Shown in pieces: positions 23,865 through 35,453 of a stretch of DNA of 64,000 nt (position 1 is the first letter of the stretch; every line of letters begins with the position of its first letter). The translations under genes and the position numbers were made by a program. Origin of the DNA: Steinernema hermaphroditum (taxonomy: Eukaryota > Nematoda > Chromadorea > Rhabditida > Steinernematidae); contig CM059621.1 in assembly GCA_030435675.1 (NCBI GenBank), forward strand, positions 11,098,001 through 11,162,000, read 5' to 3'. The notes beneath the pieces were generated by a model, which searched no databases, was not told the DNA's origin, and saw nothing but the letters and a program-made list of their open reading frames with translations.

Positions 23865-26800
23865 CAGCCGTTTTTTGGCGCTTTTTGCGAGTGGTACCGG
23901 GGGTCAAAGGATAAGGTGGGGCGCAAGAAGAGGATCAAGCCGGGTGTAAAGCGCCCCTCCCCGGAGGAAGGAGTGGCGCTAATCACGCGAGTCCTCGCGC
24001 GGAGAAACAGCTGGCCCTCGGGAACTCCTCCGGACAAGAACAGCAGCCCGAGGACTATCGATCGGAGTAAACAGAGGAGGAGAGATAAAGAGGTCAACAA
24101 ATAAACATAACAACGTGCTGCGGTGGTCCTTCTTGTGCCCTTCCGCCGCTGCAGACCGCCGTGTACGCCTAACTTGTCGCCTTGCACGTCATAACAGGCG
24201 TCTCCGCGGTGTTACGCGCTGACGGCGGAGATGGATGGGAGATGTTTTGTACGAAGGTGAGCAGGGAGTGTCCAGGGGATTTCCTTTGGGAGGGTAAATA
24301 AAAACATCGGAAGAGAAAGAGTGAGTGGAGGAGGTGACCGTAAAAGGGTCATTATTGGGGAATATAACTAAAGGAGAGACCTAAAAAGGTCCCGAGACGC
24401 AGTGATTACTAAAGGGGCATATCCAGAACGAAGAGGGGCTTATTACGAGAATGCGTATCAGATAGCCGATCGAACGAAGGAGGTCGGAGTCAGTCAGCAA
24501 CAGAGCTTTGGTCATCGAACTTTGTCAGGCAAGACACGACCTTCAATCGAGTTAAGTCGATTCCGCTTCGCGTGTTTTATAGCGTTCTGTGGAGCCCACC
24601 CACAGCGAAGTCATAAAATCACGACGAAATGCCCATGCCCTTAGGGTCTGTGGACTTGAGGGCCCCGCGCCATGGCACCGCTCCCGGAAAGAGACTCCGG
24701 CCGATTGTAAATCAAGCAGAGCTGGCAGAACTTGATGGCGCCGTTCGCGTTTGACGCCCAAAGTGCACTCGGGGTTATGCATGCTGCTCCCTGAAAGATG
24801 GCCTCGTTAAGTTTACGATAGGCTTGCACCCTGATCCCGAATTTAGAACGGTTGAGAGAGGCTCTGGGGGAGACCGAAGATTAAGCACCGTCGCCAGGAA
24901 GGGCGACAATGATGTACTTTGTGAAGAATTATGATGTGGCGCGTAATTGGACGAAGCGGTGAGGCTGGTAATTGGGGAAAGTGCAAATCGAGATGGATTG
25001 GAACAAGGAAGGGAACATCGGTTCCGAGGAACACGGAGATGGCTCAAAGGACAAGAGGGCCCTCGGCGGAGCAGGAGGCGTCCTTGATGGACGACTGCAA
25101 CTGCAGAGGAGTGCAAACGAATATATTTTGAGGACGAGTCCATGACATTAGACTGAACTTTGGACACAAACGAGTACTAAGCGTCTGTCACTCGAGTTGA
25201 TTGGAAGCGGCAGAGGCATTCGAAGAATTTGAAAGAAACATTGGATTTCCATAGTTTTCCCTCTTTTGATTGTAAAGAAAAACGATCCTTCCGAAGAAGA
25301 AGATCATCGATGAAGGGAAGACGGTGTTTTTGGTTCTGTACGGATCTGTACCCATCAAAAGCCCTTTTTCGCCCACAAAGTTTTGTATTGAAGCGATAAA
25401 TCTTCGATAGAACTATCCCCACGCCGCCTGTCACTCTCGACGAAACGTGAACAAACGTCACTTCGCAAATTAATCGCCCCTCAGCAACTCTCCGTTCAAA
25501 TTTGTGGTCCATCAAACGTCAGCCGATCGGATTCGACTTGTCAGAGGACCTCACCGGATCACCTGACGATGACGGCGCAAATCCATCCAATCCAGCGCTT
25601 TATGAGCTTCTGAGGGCGACGCCTCGGATATCGCGTATTGAGAAAAACCGCACGAAAGCGGCGCCGACCGCTGACCTTCGAAAGAAAGGGCTGACAAGTA
25701 GGTTCGCGTTACAACCAGTGTCGAACACGAAGGAAGGAAGAGGTCGCTACGTGACGCGCCCAAAGAGTGCCAATTGTGGAATTCCGAAGAGATCATTCGC
25801 CGCACAAAGCGCCGTAAAGTGAGGCGAACGGACCGATCGAGCGCCAAACTTTTGCCTAATTTACGATACGGTCGGCGGGGAGCCGCGCAGAGATAATAGA
25901 GCGCCACTGGAGGGGGATTATGCCCCTCCGGTGGCGACGGCGATTCGATCCGACAAGTGACCTCGAGGCGCGCATCTCGGAGCCCAAATCGAAAGCAGTT
26001 TACTCTGGGAGCCCCGATTGGTGCGGTGGAGGCTTTAAAGTCGTAGGGTCGTTAAGTCGATTTACAATCATTCGGCTTCGCGCATAAAACTTCGCAGCGC
26101 CGAAGTTCCGTTCGTTTTTGTGCTTTCGTGGGAGGTTCAGAGTTTCTTTCCACAAACGAGTTACGTTCAAATAATTGAGACCATTTGGATTCGCGAATTA
26201 GAGCTCTTGAATGTACAAGTTCAAATTCGTTCGTGTTCGTGAACTAATATTCTCTTTTTTACATTTTGCATTCCTTCTGAAATCAAAAAAAGGGCAGAAT
26301 GAAAATAATAAATGCGAAAAAGTGAACAATGGGAGATTTGTCAGTCCTCAACTCACTGATATCTGACCACAAGATCAGAAGAAATCAAGACGTGTTCTAT
26401 TTTTATTATTTCTCTTCACATTCTGAAACTTTTCGAGTTGGTGGACATAAATGATTTTTTTGGGAAATTTTCGAGTTGGAATGTGAGGAATCGTATCTGT
26501 TTTCACTTCAGGATATCAAGAAGAAAATTCACAGCGGCCGCCAACTAAGAAAATTAATAAATAGTATGCAGTTTGGAACCGTGGAGCACTTTAATTGTGT
26601 TTGATCAGGAGAGCTGTAGCAGCTAATAAAATACATAAAATACAGCATTTATTAGCAGCATCAGTGGGCGCAACTTGTTACTCTCCTAAAATGACTTCGT
26701 ATTGTCATCATATTTTCGACTAATAACAAAAGAGGAGTAGTTCGGTGGCAACGAGCTGGCGACAAAACCTTTTCCGGAGCCCTTAGGACAGCGCCAAGTG

Positions 26801-28894
26801 CAGACCTCACACAATGGACGTTCTCTCTGCATTATTAATTCGACAAAAGCCATCTTCTGGCGCTCGGGCGCTGTCCACTGCGAACGGCTTGGCGTCCGAG
26901 GAGAACGGGCAATTTCGCAATGGTCCTTAAGGACGTAATCAAGTCGTCCATCCGCGAGCAGGATTATCCCATATCGGCGTCCAGGCAACGGCGCCAGCTG
27001 GTAGAGGAGTTCGATCGGTCGAGAAGAAGCGGAATTTGCATAACCTCATTTGGCGCCGCCTTGATCGGCGCGCGATTTAGGGGTGCACGGGGCGGAAGAG
27101 TTTTTGAGTGGCGTCTGCCGATTCCTTCCGGCTCGGTCGTTAGAGCATAAATATTTAGTGCGCAGGTTCGCCTTCGGTGCCAGGTGCTGCGGGGGACTGT
27201 AGGCCCGGAAAACACAAACAAATTGCGGATTCTGAAGAAGGAGGACTTGAAATCTACATATTTATGGCGCGGAGGGAGATTGATGGGGCGGAATCATATG
27301 CCCGCAGCGTGCAAGCTTAATCCGGTTATCGCGGACGGACAAAGCCATGAATGCGAGTCTCTGAGGGCCGCCCGTGGGGCACATGGTGCAGGCCTGACGG
27401 ACGAAGAAGAGCCGAAAAGGGCGCCGAGGACGTGTAGGGGGTAATTAAGGATTCGATCTTCGTGCCAAACGCTCGGAAACATCGATTATGAACGCACAGA
27501 GGATGATTTGTGGAAAGGGCGTCCGAAGAACCTGGAAGGAGCGACCAATCGGAGGCATCGGGGAGTGACCCGAAGGGTCACCTGGCCACCGTTGAATAAA
27601 GAATGAGGTGCGGAATCGATGTGTCGTTCGGTGCATATCACTCGTCCACGCGCCTTCCAAGGCCGAAACTCAAAGAGACCGATCATAAATTATGCGCATT
27701 CGCGCGAAGATGGATTCAAAAAACTCGGCTGTGGAGGGAATATGGTGAGTCACGAGAAGACGCGCTTTTCCCTTTTCGAGTCGATTTCGAAATGCTCTGC
27801 AAAGTGCGCAAAAACAACTTAATTGCTTTTGGGATATGGTTGCTTTGGGGGAAACGGTGTACGGTAGGGAAATGCCGTTCATCAAAGTGCAATCGGATGG
27901 GTTGTGCACGTTTCTCCCTGAAATAGAGACGCTGGGGCAAAAGTGACACAGGTTAGTGGCGCTTCCTTAGAGCGCGTGTCTCACCCGGCGCCAATGTCGC
28001 CTACTCAAAAGTAATCATAAGACTCCTATATCTCCTCAACGCAGCAGGATTAAACAAGCGCTTATCCGTTCATGTAAGCTTCATCTTCTTTTTCCTGAAG
28101 CCTACATCTTCCTCGTTCTGCACTGTCAAACGACCGTGTCAATATCACACCGACAGAGATGGTTTTGTTCGAAGAAACGGTCAAAAACAACAAAGAGCAC
28201 CAAGAAGACGCGAGCACACATAATCTTGTTTCAAAATTCGATTTGTTCCGCCAATGGAGTGGTGACCGTGAGTCCTGAAACGACTGCATTTCATTGGCCT
28301 TCTCCGCGTACGGTGTCGACCACACACGACGAAATGACGTACGGCGTCGTGTGGATCCCCGGAGGCGCCGCGCGTGGCGTCCGTCGGAGTCATCACGCTC
28401 CCTCGCTCGTTCTCTGCAAAAACAGTGCTGTTCAGGTTTTTCCTCTCCTAGCACACATTTCCGCGTACTCTTGAGTTGAAGTCGCCGGCGCTTGAGGAGA
28501 GATTGAGGCGTCTGCTGACCACGTGGCTCGCGCACTCTTCGCCGCGAGCGCCGTCGATTACGATCGATCTGCGCGAAGACGTCCTTTCCCGAGCACTCCT
28601 TGGCCGTGATTCACTGATCTCGTTCAGCGCAGCAAGGGCAATTGAGCTTCTTCTGATCGGCTTGTTTTTGAAGTTTCTGCGCTTTACAGCTCGCGCGCAA
28701 ACTTTCATCTCGGCTGCCTGTGGCGTCCACAGCACAACGTGTCGAAAATGGCCGGCGCCTTCGTTTATACTAACGCTGCTGCGTATCGATCGATGTATAC
28801 ACAAATGCCCCACCGGTCGCGTATAAACAGTCGTGTTACCTGTCTTTGATTCCAGAATTCGAGCGCTTTTTCCCCAGCTTGAACTCCGATCGAC

Positions 28895-29675
28895 ATGGCT
28901 GATCCCGTCGCTGACTTCTTGGCCCGTGAACAGGATGCGCTCGCCGATTTGGAAGATGAATCTCCTCCCACCTCTGGTAAGTCGCGATCCTTTCAGGGGT
29001 ATATTTGATTTCGATTGCGTTTAGGTGCCGACAGCATCGGTGAGGCGCCCCAACAAGCTGGACCCGGTGCAGAGTTCGCCGATTTCAACGCTCTCGCCAC
29101 CGGCGGTGACTCAGGAGTTGATTTGAGCGCGCTCGACCCCGCCAGCGTGAACATCGTCAATGGCAACAGCAGTCCTCCCACTGTTGGCCTAGGCTCCTTC
29201 AATGCTCCTTCGATGCCCGTGTCGAACGGAGGCAGCTCGGCATCCCTTCAAGCGCTCTCCTCGCTTCCACGCGTGGAAGCCGAATCGATCATCAAATGGA
29301 GAGAAGAACAGGCCGAACTGCTGGCTCGCAAAGGTCGGCTATTGCTGGCCTGTCCGGATGTGTCATGGCTTGTGTTTAGATGAGGAAGAGAAGACGAAGA
29401 TCGCTGAGTGGCGCGAACAGGCCAAGAAGGAGCTCGAAGAGTGGAACAAGAATCGCGAAGAGACGCTTAAGAAGACGAAGCAGGCCAACCGCGAGCACCA
29501 GGAAAAGATCCTGAACGGACAGACCAACGGAGAAGGCGAAGAGAGCGCCAACTGGGGCGAAGTGAACCGAATGTGCGAGTTCGGTGCGAAGGGCAACAAG
29601 AACACTAAGGACACGTCCCGCCTCCGTGCCTCCTACCAGAAGATGGCTGACGAGGAGAAGAAGGGCCAGAACTAG
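28895..29675 (+). CDS. clic-1: Clathrin light chain, 228 aa
   Basis: Binds the clathrin heavy chain and regulates coat assembly in endocytosis. Exons 28895-28976, 29025-29333 and 29380-29675 close to 228 aa. The N-terminus has the family's conserved short motif (DPVADFLAREQDALADLED, residues 3-21). A Gly/Ser/Asn-rich linker follows. The long coiled coil that contacts the heavy chain begins at IIKWREEQAELLARK (about 116-130) and continues through IAEWREQAKKELEEW. The C-terminus is the usual SRLRASYQKMADEEK block. Length agrees with invertebrate light chains. An acceptor-like site (GATTCCAG) ends at 28855, 39 nt before the ATG, and may be the trans-splice site. The 3' end converges on the acetyltransferase gene, with 126 bp between stop codons. 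Confidence 0.95.
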
Positions 29676-29770
29676 ACGATTAGTTCTACTGAATGGTTGT
29701 GGTGATTTGTATTTGTACGTTTTTTGTAAAAATTGAGCGATAATTATTCGGCCGAGACAGACTAAAGTGT

Positions 29771-29776
29771 TTTATT
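29771..29776 (-). terminator. Poly(A) signal for the acetyltransferase gene
   Basis: AATAAA on the minus strand, 25 nt beyond the stop of the MOF-like gene. It lies in the spacer shared with clathrin light chain, so the two 3' UTRs probably overlap or abut. Confidence 0.6.
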
Positions 29777-29801
29777 CTTTGGTTTGTACCATAAAATTGA
29801 T

Positions 29802-31571
29802 TCAGCGGGTGGATGCCGTCGACATCAGTCGTTTTCGTGCGTCCATTGGCATGACTTTCGGCGTCCACTCCAGGAGTTTGTGGTTCAGGATAAGGGTCGG
29901 AGGCGTGCCCGGACGCATTCCTTTCCTTACTTGCACGAGTATCTCGTCGCCTTCTGAAATACATTGCATAGAACGTGGTGAGAGAGTGAGGATCTGACCT
30001 TTGAATGTCTCCACTTTATGCGGATTCCGGAGCTTCCACAGCTTGATCACGTACATGATATCGACTTCCCGAAGTCCTGTCGATGCTCTGAGCTCCGGAA
30101 TGCTCATGAGTTCGTATTTGTTCTTTCTGAATGCGTACATAAGGGCGAGATTCCAGTATTTGCGGTAGGCTATTCTTCCCATGTCGGAGAGCGGGTATTC
30201 CGGTCCCGCAACCAGTTGCTCACGCCTGGAGAGTTCGTAGCTGAGCTGGATGAGGAAGCTTCCGTAGCCTTTGCGCTGCTTCGGGGGCAGGATCATGATA
30301 CAGGCGAGGTTGTTCAATGGAGAATCGTTCTCCTTGGAGAAGAAACCGACGGGATGCTCGCCGTCGTCGCGTGTTTCGCAGAGGACGTAGAAGTTGAAGT
30401 TTGTGACGTCGTAGAAGAGCGTCTTGTGATCCAGAAAGAGCTTACCAAGGAGGCAGAGACTTTGGCAGTAGAACTAAAGCAGCCAAAACGTCAGTACTTT
30501 CGAGAAGTCCCCAACGAACCCTTTGCTCATCTCCTCTGACTTCGAACACAGAAATGTTTTCGCTTCTGTAGATCTCGGTGCCCGGTGGGTGTCGTTGATT
30601 GCAGGCGTTTGCCTAAAGTGGATAAGTACCTCCTCGTACCAATTTGGGTGTACCTTGTGACAATAGAATTCGATATAATCATGTGTGTACAACAGGCAAA
30701 ATTCGCAAATAAACACAATTCCGTTTCGGGTGAAAGATGAGCTGTATGGCGAGAAGTACCAGCTTTCGATGACGTGGTCCGAAAACTGGACGGCCTCCAC
30801 AGTCTTGACTCTTGTCGCCTAAAAGAGTGAATTAGTGGAAGCTAAGGGACAGAGTTCCTTACCTGTTCGTGCTCTTTCTCGAGATTAGCGGCCTTCGGGG
30901 TCATTCGCTCGAAGCTCTCCAGTGGTTTGTTGAACTCGTAGTCGAAGTTCGTCTTGCTTCTTGTGGCGACGGGGGCCGGAGTTGAATCTCCCGATGGGAG
31001 CCTTCTGAGAAATTTCCATCTCGGTACCCATCGATCGAGGCGACGATCGGCGTCTATGTAGTGGACGTAGTACATCGGGAACGAGAGTATCGCTGGCATA
31101 TGGAATTCCTCTGGGTGGTGACATTCTGGCGAATCCTCCATCGGTTCTTCCTCGACGTGATTTCCGTTCTGTCCATCTGCTGCGGCCGGAGTATGTCCGT
31201 TACTCTTGAATTTCTTCTTAGGAACTCCTGCGTCCCAGTCCAACGCGCCTTCTTTCCTCTTCCGCAGTCGTCTTTTGTGATCTTCCTGCATCTGCTCCAC
31301 CAGCTCCTTTGCGACCTTAGCCAGTCGAGGAGCAAGAACTGAAGCGACGTCCCATTAGGCCCAGTTGGCGCGCTCGTAACCTACAGGGAGCGTGCTCGCC
31401 GTTCACGAGCGGATTGGAAACCTCAAAAAGCTTCTCCTCGATCACGTCCGCCTTCATCTCGAGCATTCCATGGTCGTTTTCCAGCAGCACGATGTAGCGC
31501 TCTCCCTTCCGGATGGTGGGATCTTCTTCCAAGGGGCGCACGCTCTCCTCCTTCTTCTTGGTTTCGGGCAT
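29802..31571 (-). CDS. mys-2: MYST histone acetyltransferase, MOF/KAT8 type, 515 aa
   Basis: Nuclear lysine acetyltransferase of the MYST family, expected to act on histone H4. Exons: 31571-31385, 31338-30863, 30818-30654, 30612-30520, 30473-29999, 29953-29802; total 515 aa. Zinc finger C2HC: C259, C262, H275, C280 (CEFC...HKANAC), then HPPGTEIYRSENISVFEV. The acetyl-CoA loop QRKGYG is at 373-378. The autoacetylated lysine in LDHKTLF is K324; the presumed catalytic Cys is C365 (NNLACIMILPP). KAT8 identity rather than Tip60 rests on LEKEHEQATRVKT just before the finger, which mirrors human KAT8. The chromo-barrel is split: its first strands end near residue 62 and YYVHYIDADRRLDRW resumes about 90 residues later. 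The ATG follows TTCAG directly, so a trans-splice site at the start is likely. The PAT element begins 319 bp upstream. Confidence 0.9.
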
Positions 31572-31693
31572 CTGAAGTGAATGGGCTGACTTGATAAAGT
31601 GAGAAAACCAAAAGAGTAAAATCGCGGGATGAGTGAGGGATGATGGTACGGTATGTCCACCCGGTGTAAAAACTCGTGGTGAGACCCCGAACA

Positions 31694-31888
31694 CTGTAGC
31701 CAACATGCGCCAGGAAGAAAAACCACGCGGACGATGAAAAACAAGAACTCGAAAGGAAGAAGGCCCTTTCTGTAAAGTCTGCATAGACGGTTGAAGAACA
31801 GGTCGATCGTGCCGAGACCCAACTTGGGGCCCGAACCCGTTTTGTTCAAAGCGGCCCCCTTTCCTTTAGCGACCTCATCGTTGAGTGC
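31694..31888 (-). other. Coding-like stretch between mys-2 and the PAT element
   Basis: On the minus strand this stretch reads as a strongly protein-like segment: a Gly/Lys-rich part (AKGKGAALNKTGSGPKLGL), then a hydrophobic helix (LLPFEFLFFIVRVVFLPG). It has no ATG of its own: upstream codons run into the left terminal repeat of the PAT element at 31889-31890. It may be an exon of a small membrane-protein gene that the element has cut, or chance. No clean donor was found at its 3' end. Confidence 0.3.
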
Positions 31889-31889
31889 A

Positions 31890-32087
31890 AAATGACTATT
31901 TCGTCGTAGCGTATTTGAGACCACGAAGGGTCTCGAAACGGAGTTTCGCTGAGTAGCAGGTATCGTAGGTTCGATTTGGGATCGATACGCAGATGAGAAA
32001 TCGAACGGCGTTTCCTCATCTTGCTTTCAGTTCACTCGCAAATAATTTGATTATTTTCGAAATTCTTTGTTTAAGTTGAGACTGATA
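31890..32087 (+). repeat. PAT split repeat A1, 198 bp
   Basis: Left-end repeat, identical to A2. Contains small palindromes (GAGACC...GGTCTC). Imperfect copies of its right part (TTTAAGTTGAGACTG) recur just downstream to about 32210. Confidence 0.95.
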
Positions 32088-32438
32088 TCTTGCTTTCATT
32101 GTTCAAGTTAAGACTGATTTGTGATCAAGTAGTATACGAAATTCCTTTGACGCTCAAAAGTGATTTGAGTACTTTCAAAATCCTTTCGCTTAAGTTGAGG
32201 CTAGTTTGTAAAGCTAAAGAGGTTGTAGGCAGTGGAGTATTCCTGCCAAAGCAGTGGAGTTCATCCTGCTTCCCCGGTCGATCATATTCCCGGTGGTATT
32301 TATTCGGCGACGTGCTTCCCGCCAAGGTAGTGGATTATATCCTGCCTCTTTATTGGCTCGCGGTCCTTTCTTCAGTTTGTTTGTCGACTATTTCCAAATT
32401 CTAATCACGTTTCTATTCCAGAACCGCTCACGTTCAAC

Positions 32439-33188
32439 ATGAGCCATTTGCCAACGTCATCCGCAGTAGTGCATGATCAGGAAGACGTAAGTATTGACGT
32501 TCATAAGCCCGTCAATTTACCTATGCCTCTTAAGACCGAAGGTGGGGCGCGAGACACCACGGAGAGACTGCTCAACGTCATCGCACGTCTCGAAAGCAGG
32601 CTGGAAGCTCGCGAAGCCATGCCGGCTGCTACAGAGAAGCTGAAAAGCGCCAGGCTGAATCTCCAGTTTGCATTGAACGCGGATTGGATCAACCGCTTGA
32701 GCCAGATCGAAGCTGGTGAAGATCAACACTCGCTTTGTGCTATTATTGAAGACATGAAAGCTCGCAACACAGTACTGCGGAAGGGAGATGCGAAGCCGGA
32801 GTTTTTCACTTTCTTTGATAACTTCCGAGAAGCCGAACCAGATATTCCGTTTGCGCAGTGTGTCTCCAATGCGCTGAAGAAGTTTAATGAACTCGAAGCT
32901 ATCCACCCGCGTCAGGCCAGCTCTTATCTGGGCAGGAAACGGCCCTTTCGACAGGGCGGTACCAGTGGAGGACGCCCTGGTACCGCGTTCAACCAAGAGT
33001 CCGGCCTGGTTAAGCAGCTCTGCATGCAAGTTAACTCCCTCCAACAGCAAGTCAGCGCTGGCTATGGATATCAAGCGCCTCCGCCAAGAGCTCCAATCAG
33101 GCAATCAGGGCCACCGTTTTGTTTCCTCTGTAAAGGTTACGGGCACTTTGTCAAGCAATGCCCCCAAGGCCCAGCCGGTCGACAGTGA
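32439..33188 (+). CDS. PAT ORF1, Gag-like protein with zinc knuckle, 249 aa
   Basis: Putative nucleic-acid-binding structural protein of the element. An acidic N-terminus and a helical, coiled-coil-like middle are followed by a Gly/Arg-rich linker. A CCHC knuckle lies near the C-terminus (CFLCKGYGHFVKQC, spacing C-x2-C-x4-H-x4-C, about 227-240). The start follows a 350-bp leader after A1. Its 3' end overlaps the next frame by about 300 bp, so the two products may be translated from the same RNA. No frame damage is seen. Confidence 0.85.
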   Translation: MSHLPTSSAVVHDQEDVSIDVHKPVNLPMPLKTEGGARDTTERLLNVIARLESRLEAREAMPAATEKLKSARLNLQFALNADWINRLSQIEAGEDQHSLCAIIEDMKARNTVLRKGDAKPEFFTFFDNFREAEPDIPFAQCVSNALKKFNELEAIHPRQASSYLGRKRPFRQGGTSGGRPGTAFNQESGLVKQLCMQVNSLQQQVSAGYGYQAPPPRAPIRQSGPPFCFLCKGYGHFVKQCPQGPAGRQ

Positions 33189-35108
33189 GGAACTTGGACC
33201 CGCTCAGTGCAGACTAATCGGTACGTTAAGGTTTCATGTTAGATTTTGGGCTTCACTTAATACCCCGCCTTGGATTTTGAACGTTATTGAGTACGGATAC
33301 GCTCTTCCCTTTGTGCCAAACGCTTCTATTCCCAGTTTTGCGAAAGCTAATTCTCATTCATCTATTAGGGAAAAAGCATTTGTGACTGCGGAGTTAAATT
33401 CTTTGCTCTCAGTGCGAGCAGTGTCCTTAGTTACTGTTAAGCCTAGGGTGATTAGCCCTTTATCGGTGGTACGCAACGAAACATCAGGGAAATTGCGCTT
33501 AATAGTTGACTTATCTTGGCTCAATCAGTTCTTGGAGAAGAAAACGATTGCGTTTGAGCGTCTCGAATCAATTGCGCCCTTGCTACCGAGGGGCGGCTAC
33601 ATGTCGTCTTTCGACATGAAGAGTGGGTATCATCATGTCGAAATTTCCCATCACGATAGACAGTTTTTGGGCGTTAGTTGGGACCACAAGTATTATGTTT
33701 TTAATGTTTTGCCTTTCGGTTTGTCCTCCGCCCCCATGCTCTTCACGAAACTTTTCGGCCCTTACTTGAGCACTGGCGCAAAGACGGGATCACTTGTGCT
33801 CTGTACCTTGACGACGGTCTAATATTCGCGCCTACTTATGAGCTATGTAAGCGTTTCGTGACCAGAGTTAGGGATGACCTTGCGAAGGCGGGTGTCATCG
33901 TTTCCGAAGATAAGTGTAGGTGGGACCCGGTTCAACGGCTAAATTGGCTTGGTTATGATATTGATCTGGAAGATTTTGGCGTTAGGATAGCTGCCAAGCG
34001 CGTCGACAGAATTGTCGCTAAGATTGACCACTCGCTTAGTGCATCACCATCAAAGCGGGAACGGATGCAACTTGCAGGATCTTTGGCATCCATTAGATAT
34101 GTTTTTGGACCAGCGGCCCAGTTGAAAGCTCGCAGTATCCATGCTGAGTTGAACAGCATGATGGCGCTTCCTCAGAGCGCGCGACAGGTATTGTCAGTAG
34201 GCGAGCGAGGAGATCTCATTTGGTGGAAGCGTAACATTAGGCACAGGAACTGGCGCCCACTGCACAAGATCTTGAATGCGCGTAGAATAGCTACGGACGC
34301 GTCAGCAACGGGCGCAGGTGTTGTTATTTGGAACCGAGATGGTTCCACCTCTCGAACCGCCATAAATTTTACGCCGCACGAGCGTGCCGAATCGAGTACG
34401 TACAGGGAGGTTCTAGCGGTCGAATTCGGCCTCCGCGTGTTTAGTAGCGAGCTGTCGGGCTCGCAAGTCATTGTTGAAATAGATAACGTAGGTGCCGTTA
34501 GCATCATCCAGAAGGGCAGCCCGAAACCAGGCCTGCAGTCCGCGGCGTCCGCAATTTTCGAATTAGCCGAAACTATTGGCGCAGAAATCGTTCCTGTGTG
34601 GGTGCCTAGGGATCAAAACATGTTAGCCGATGAGGCAAGCCGCTTGATAGATCGCGACGATTGGGGCATAAGCCCGGATTTCTTCCAAATCTGTTGCCAG
34701 CGCTGGGGCACTCCCTCCATCGACGTTTTTGCCAATAGTCGAAACGCTCAGTGCGATAGATTTTTATCACGTTACCCAGATATAGGTTCTGAAGGAGTAA
34801 ATGCTTTCGCCTCATCATGGGCAACCGAATTTGTTTGGGCAGTCCCCCCTCCGAATCTCATCCCACTAACCGTGGCACATTTGCTTAGTTGCAAAGGGAG
34901 AGCTATCTTGGGGGTGCCATGGTGGCCATCTCACATGTTTTTCCCTTCTCTGTGGGTTGGACTTTCGTGGGCATGGTTTGTTAAAGACTTTATCTGTGTG
35001 GAGAAAGGTTCGGTGCTTTTTACGCCATCCACATACGAGCAGTCAGTCTTTAATGAGTCGGTGACCTCATTCGACTTTTATTTTCTCTTAATAGACCCCG
35101 CGCTTTAG
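32887..35108 (+). pseudogene. PAT reverse transcriptase-RNase H, one frameshift
   Basis: Polymerase gene of the element. Frame 1 is open from 32887 to 33822 and holds the RT fingers and palm (LRLIVDLSWLNQFL, SSFDMKSGYHHVEI, VLPFGLSSAPMLFTKLF). At about 33766-33770 the frame slips: one base appears to be missing. The catalytic box (ALYLDDGLIF) is then in the frame that stays open to 35108. That frame continues through the RT thumb, RNase H (ATDASATGAG, STYREVLAVE, IDNVGAVSII, NMLADEASR) and the C-terminal region typical of DIRS/PAT polyproteins. The break could be a real inactivating deletion, a sequencing error or programmed frameshifting. All four RNase H acidic positions look present. Confidence 0.85.
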
Positions 35109-35122
35109 TCCTTCTTGCCTCT

Positions 35123-35258
35123 TGAGCTGCATAAAGCATCCCTATTGTTATAAGAGGCGTTGTATTTGGTAGGAGGGTGGATTAAGGGACAGTGGTCTTC
35201 TACGCGAAGATGAAATGTACTTTTTCGCGTAGAAGTGCGAAGCACTTCGGAGCGGAAA
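35123..35258 (+). repeat. PAT split repeat B1, 136 bp
   Basis: Internal copy of the right terminal repeat. Contains a 12-bp perfect hairpin stem (CTTCTACGCGAA at 35197-35208, TTCGCGTAGAAG at 35224-35235). Overlaps A2 by three A residues. Confidence 0.95.
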
Positions 35259-35453
35259 TGACTATTTCGTCGTAGCGTATTTGAGACCACGAAGGGTCTC
35301 GAAACGGAGTTTCGCTGAGTAGCAGGTATCGTAGGTTCGATTTGGGATCGATACGCAGATGAGAAATCGAACGGCGTTTCCTCATCTTGCTTTCAGTTCA
35401 CTCGCAAATAATTTGATTATTTTCGAAATTCTTTGTTTAAGTTGAGACTGATA
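35256..35453 (+). repeat. PAT split repeat A2, 198 bp
   Basis: Internal copy of A1. Together with B1 it forms the joined B-A unit that would equal a circle junction. The recombinase frame opens inside its last 21 bp. Confidence 0.95.

Larger units (their letters stand above)
22017..28894. other. 6.9 kb without a supportable gene
   Basis: Between the divergent ADAM and clathrin light chain genes. Reading frames here lack splice logic, start with non-ATG codons or overlap on both strands, and I recognise none. Composition alternates between GC-rich (23.3-24.2 kb, 26.9-27.5 kb) and AT-rich (26.1-26.7 kb) patches. It contains a (GA)n microsatellite and a 15-nt poly-G run, listed separately. The ends should carry the promoters of the two flanking genes. 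Confidence 0.5.

Noticed and set aside
25502..25822. 106-aa plus-strand frame
   Set aside because: No ATG start, overlaps an equally long antisense frame, no splice sites or recognisable domain.
22700..28400. Frequent GGCGCC palindromes
   Set aside because: Common in this GC-rich DNA and near chance expectation for the whole window; not a defined element.
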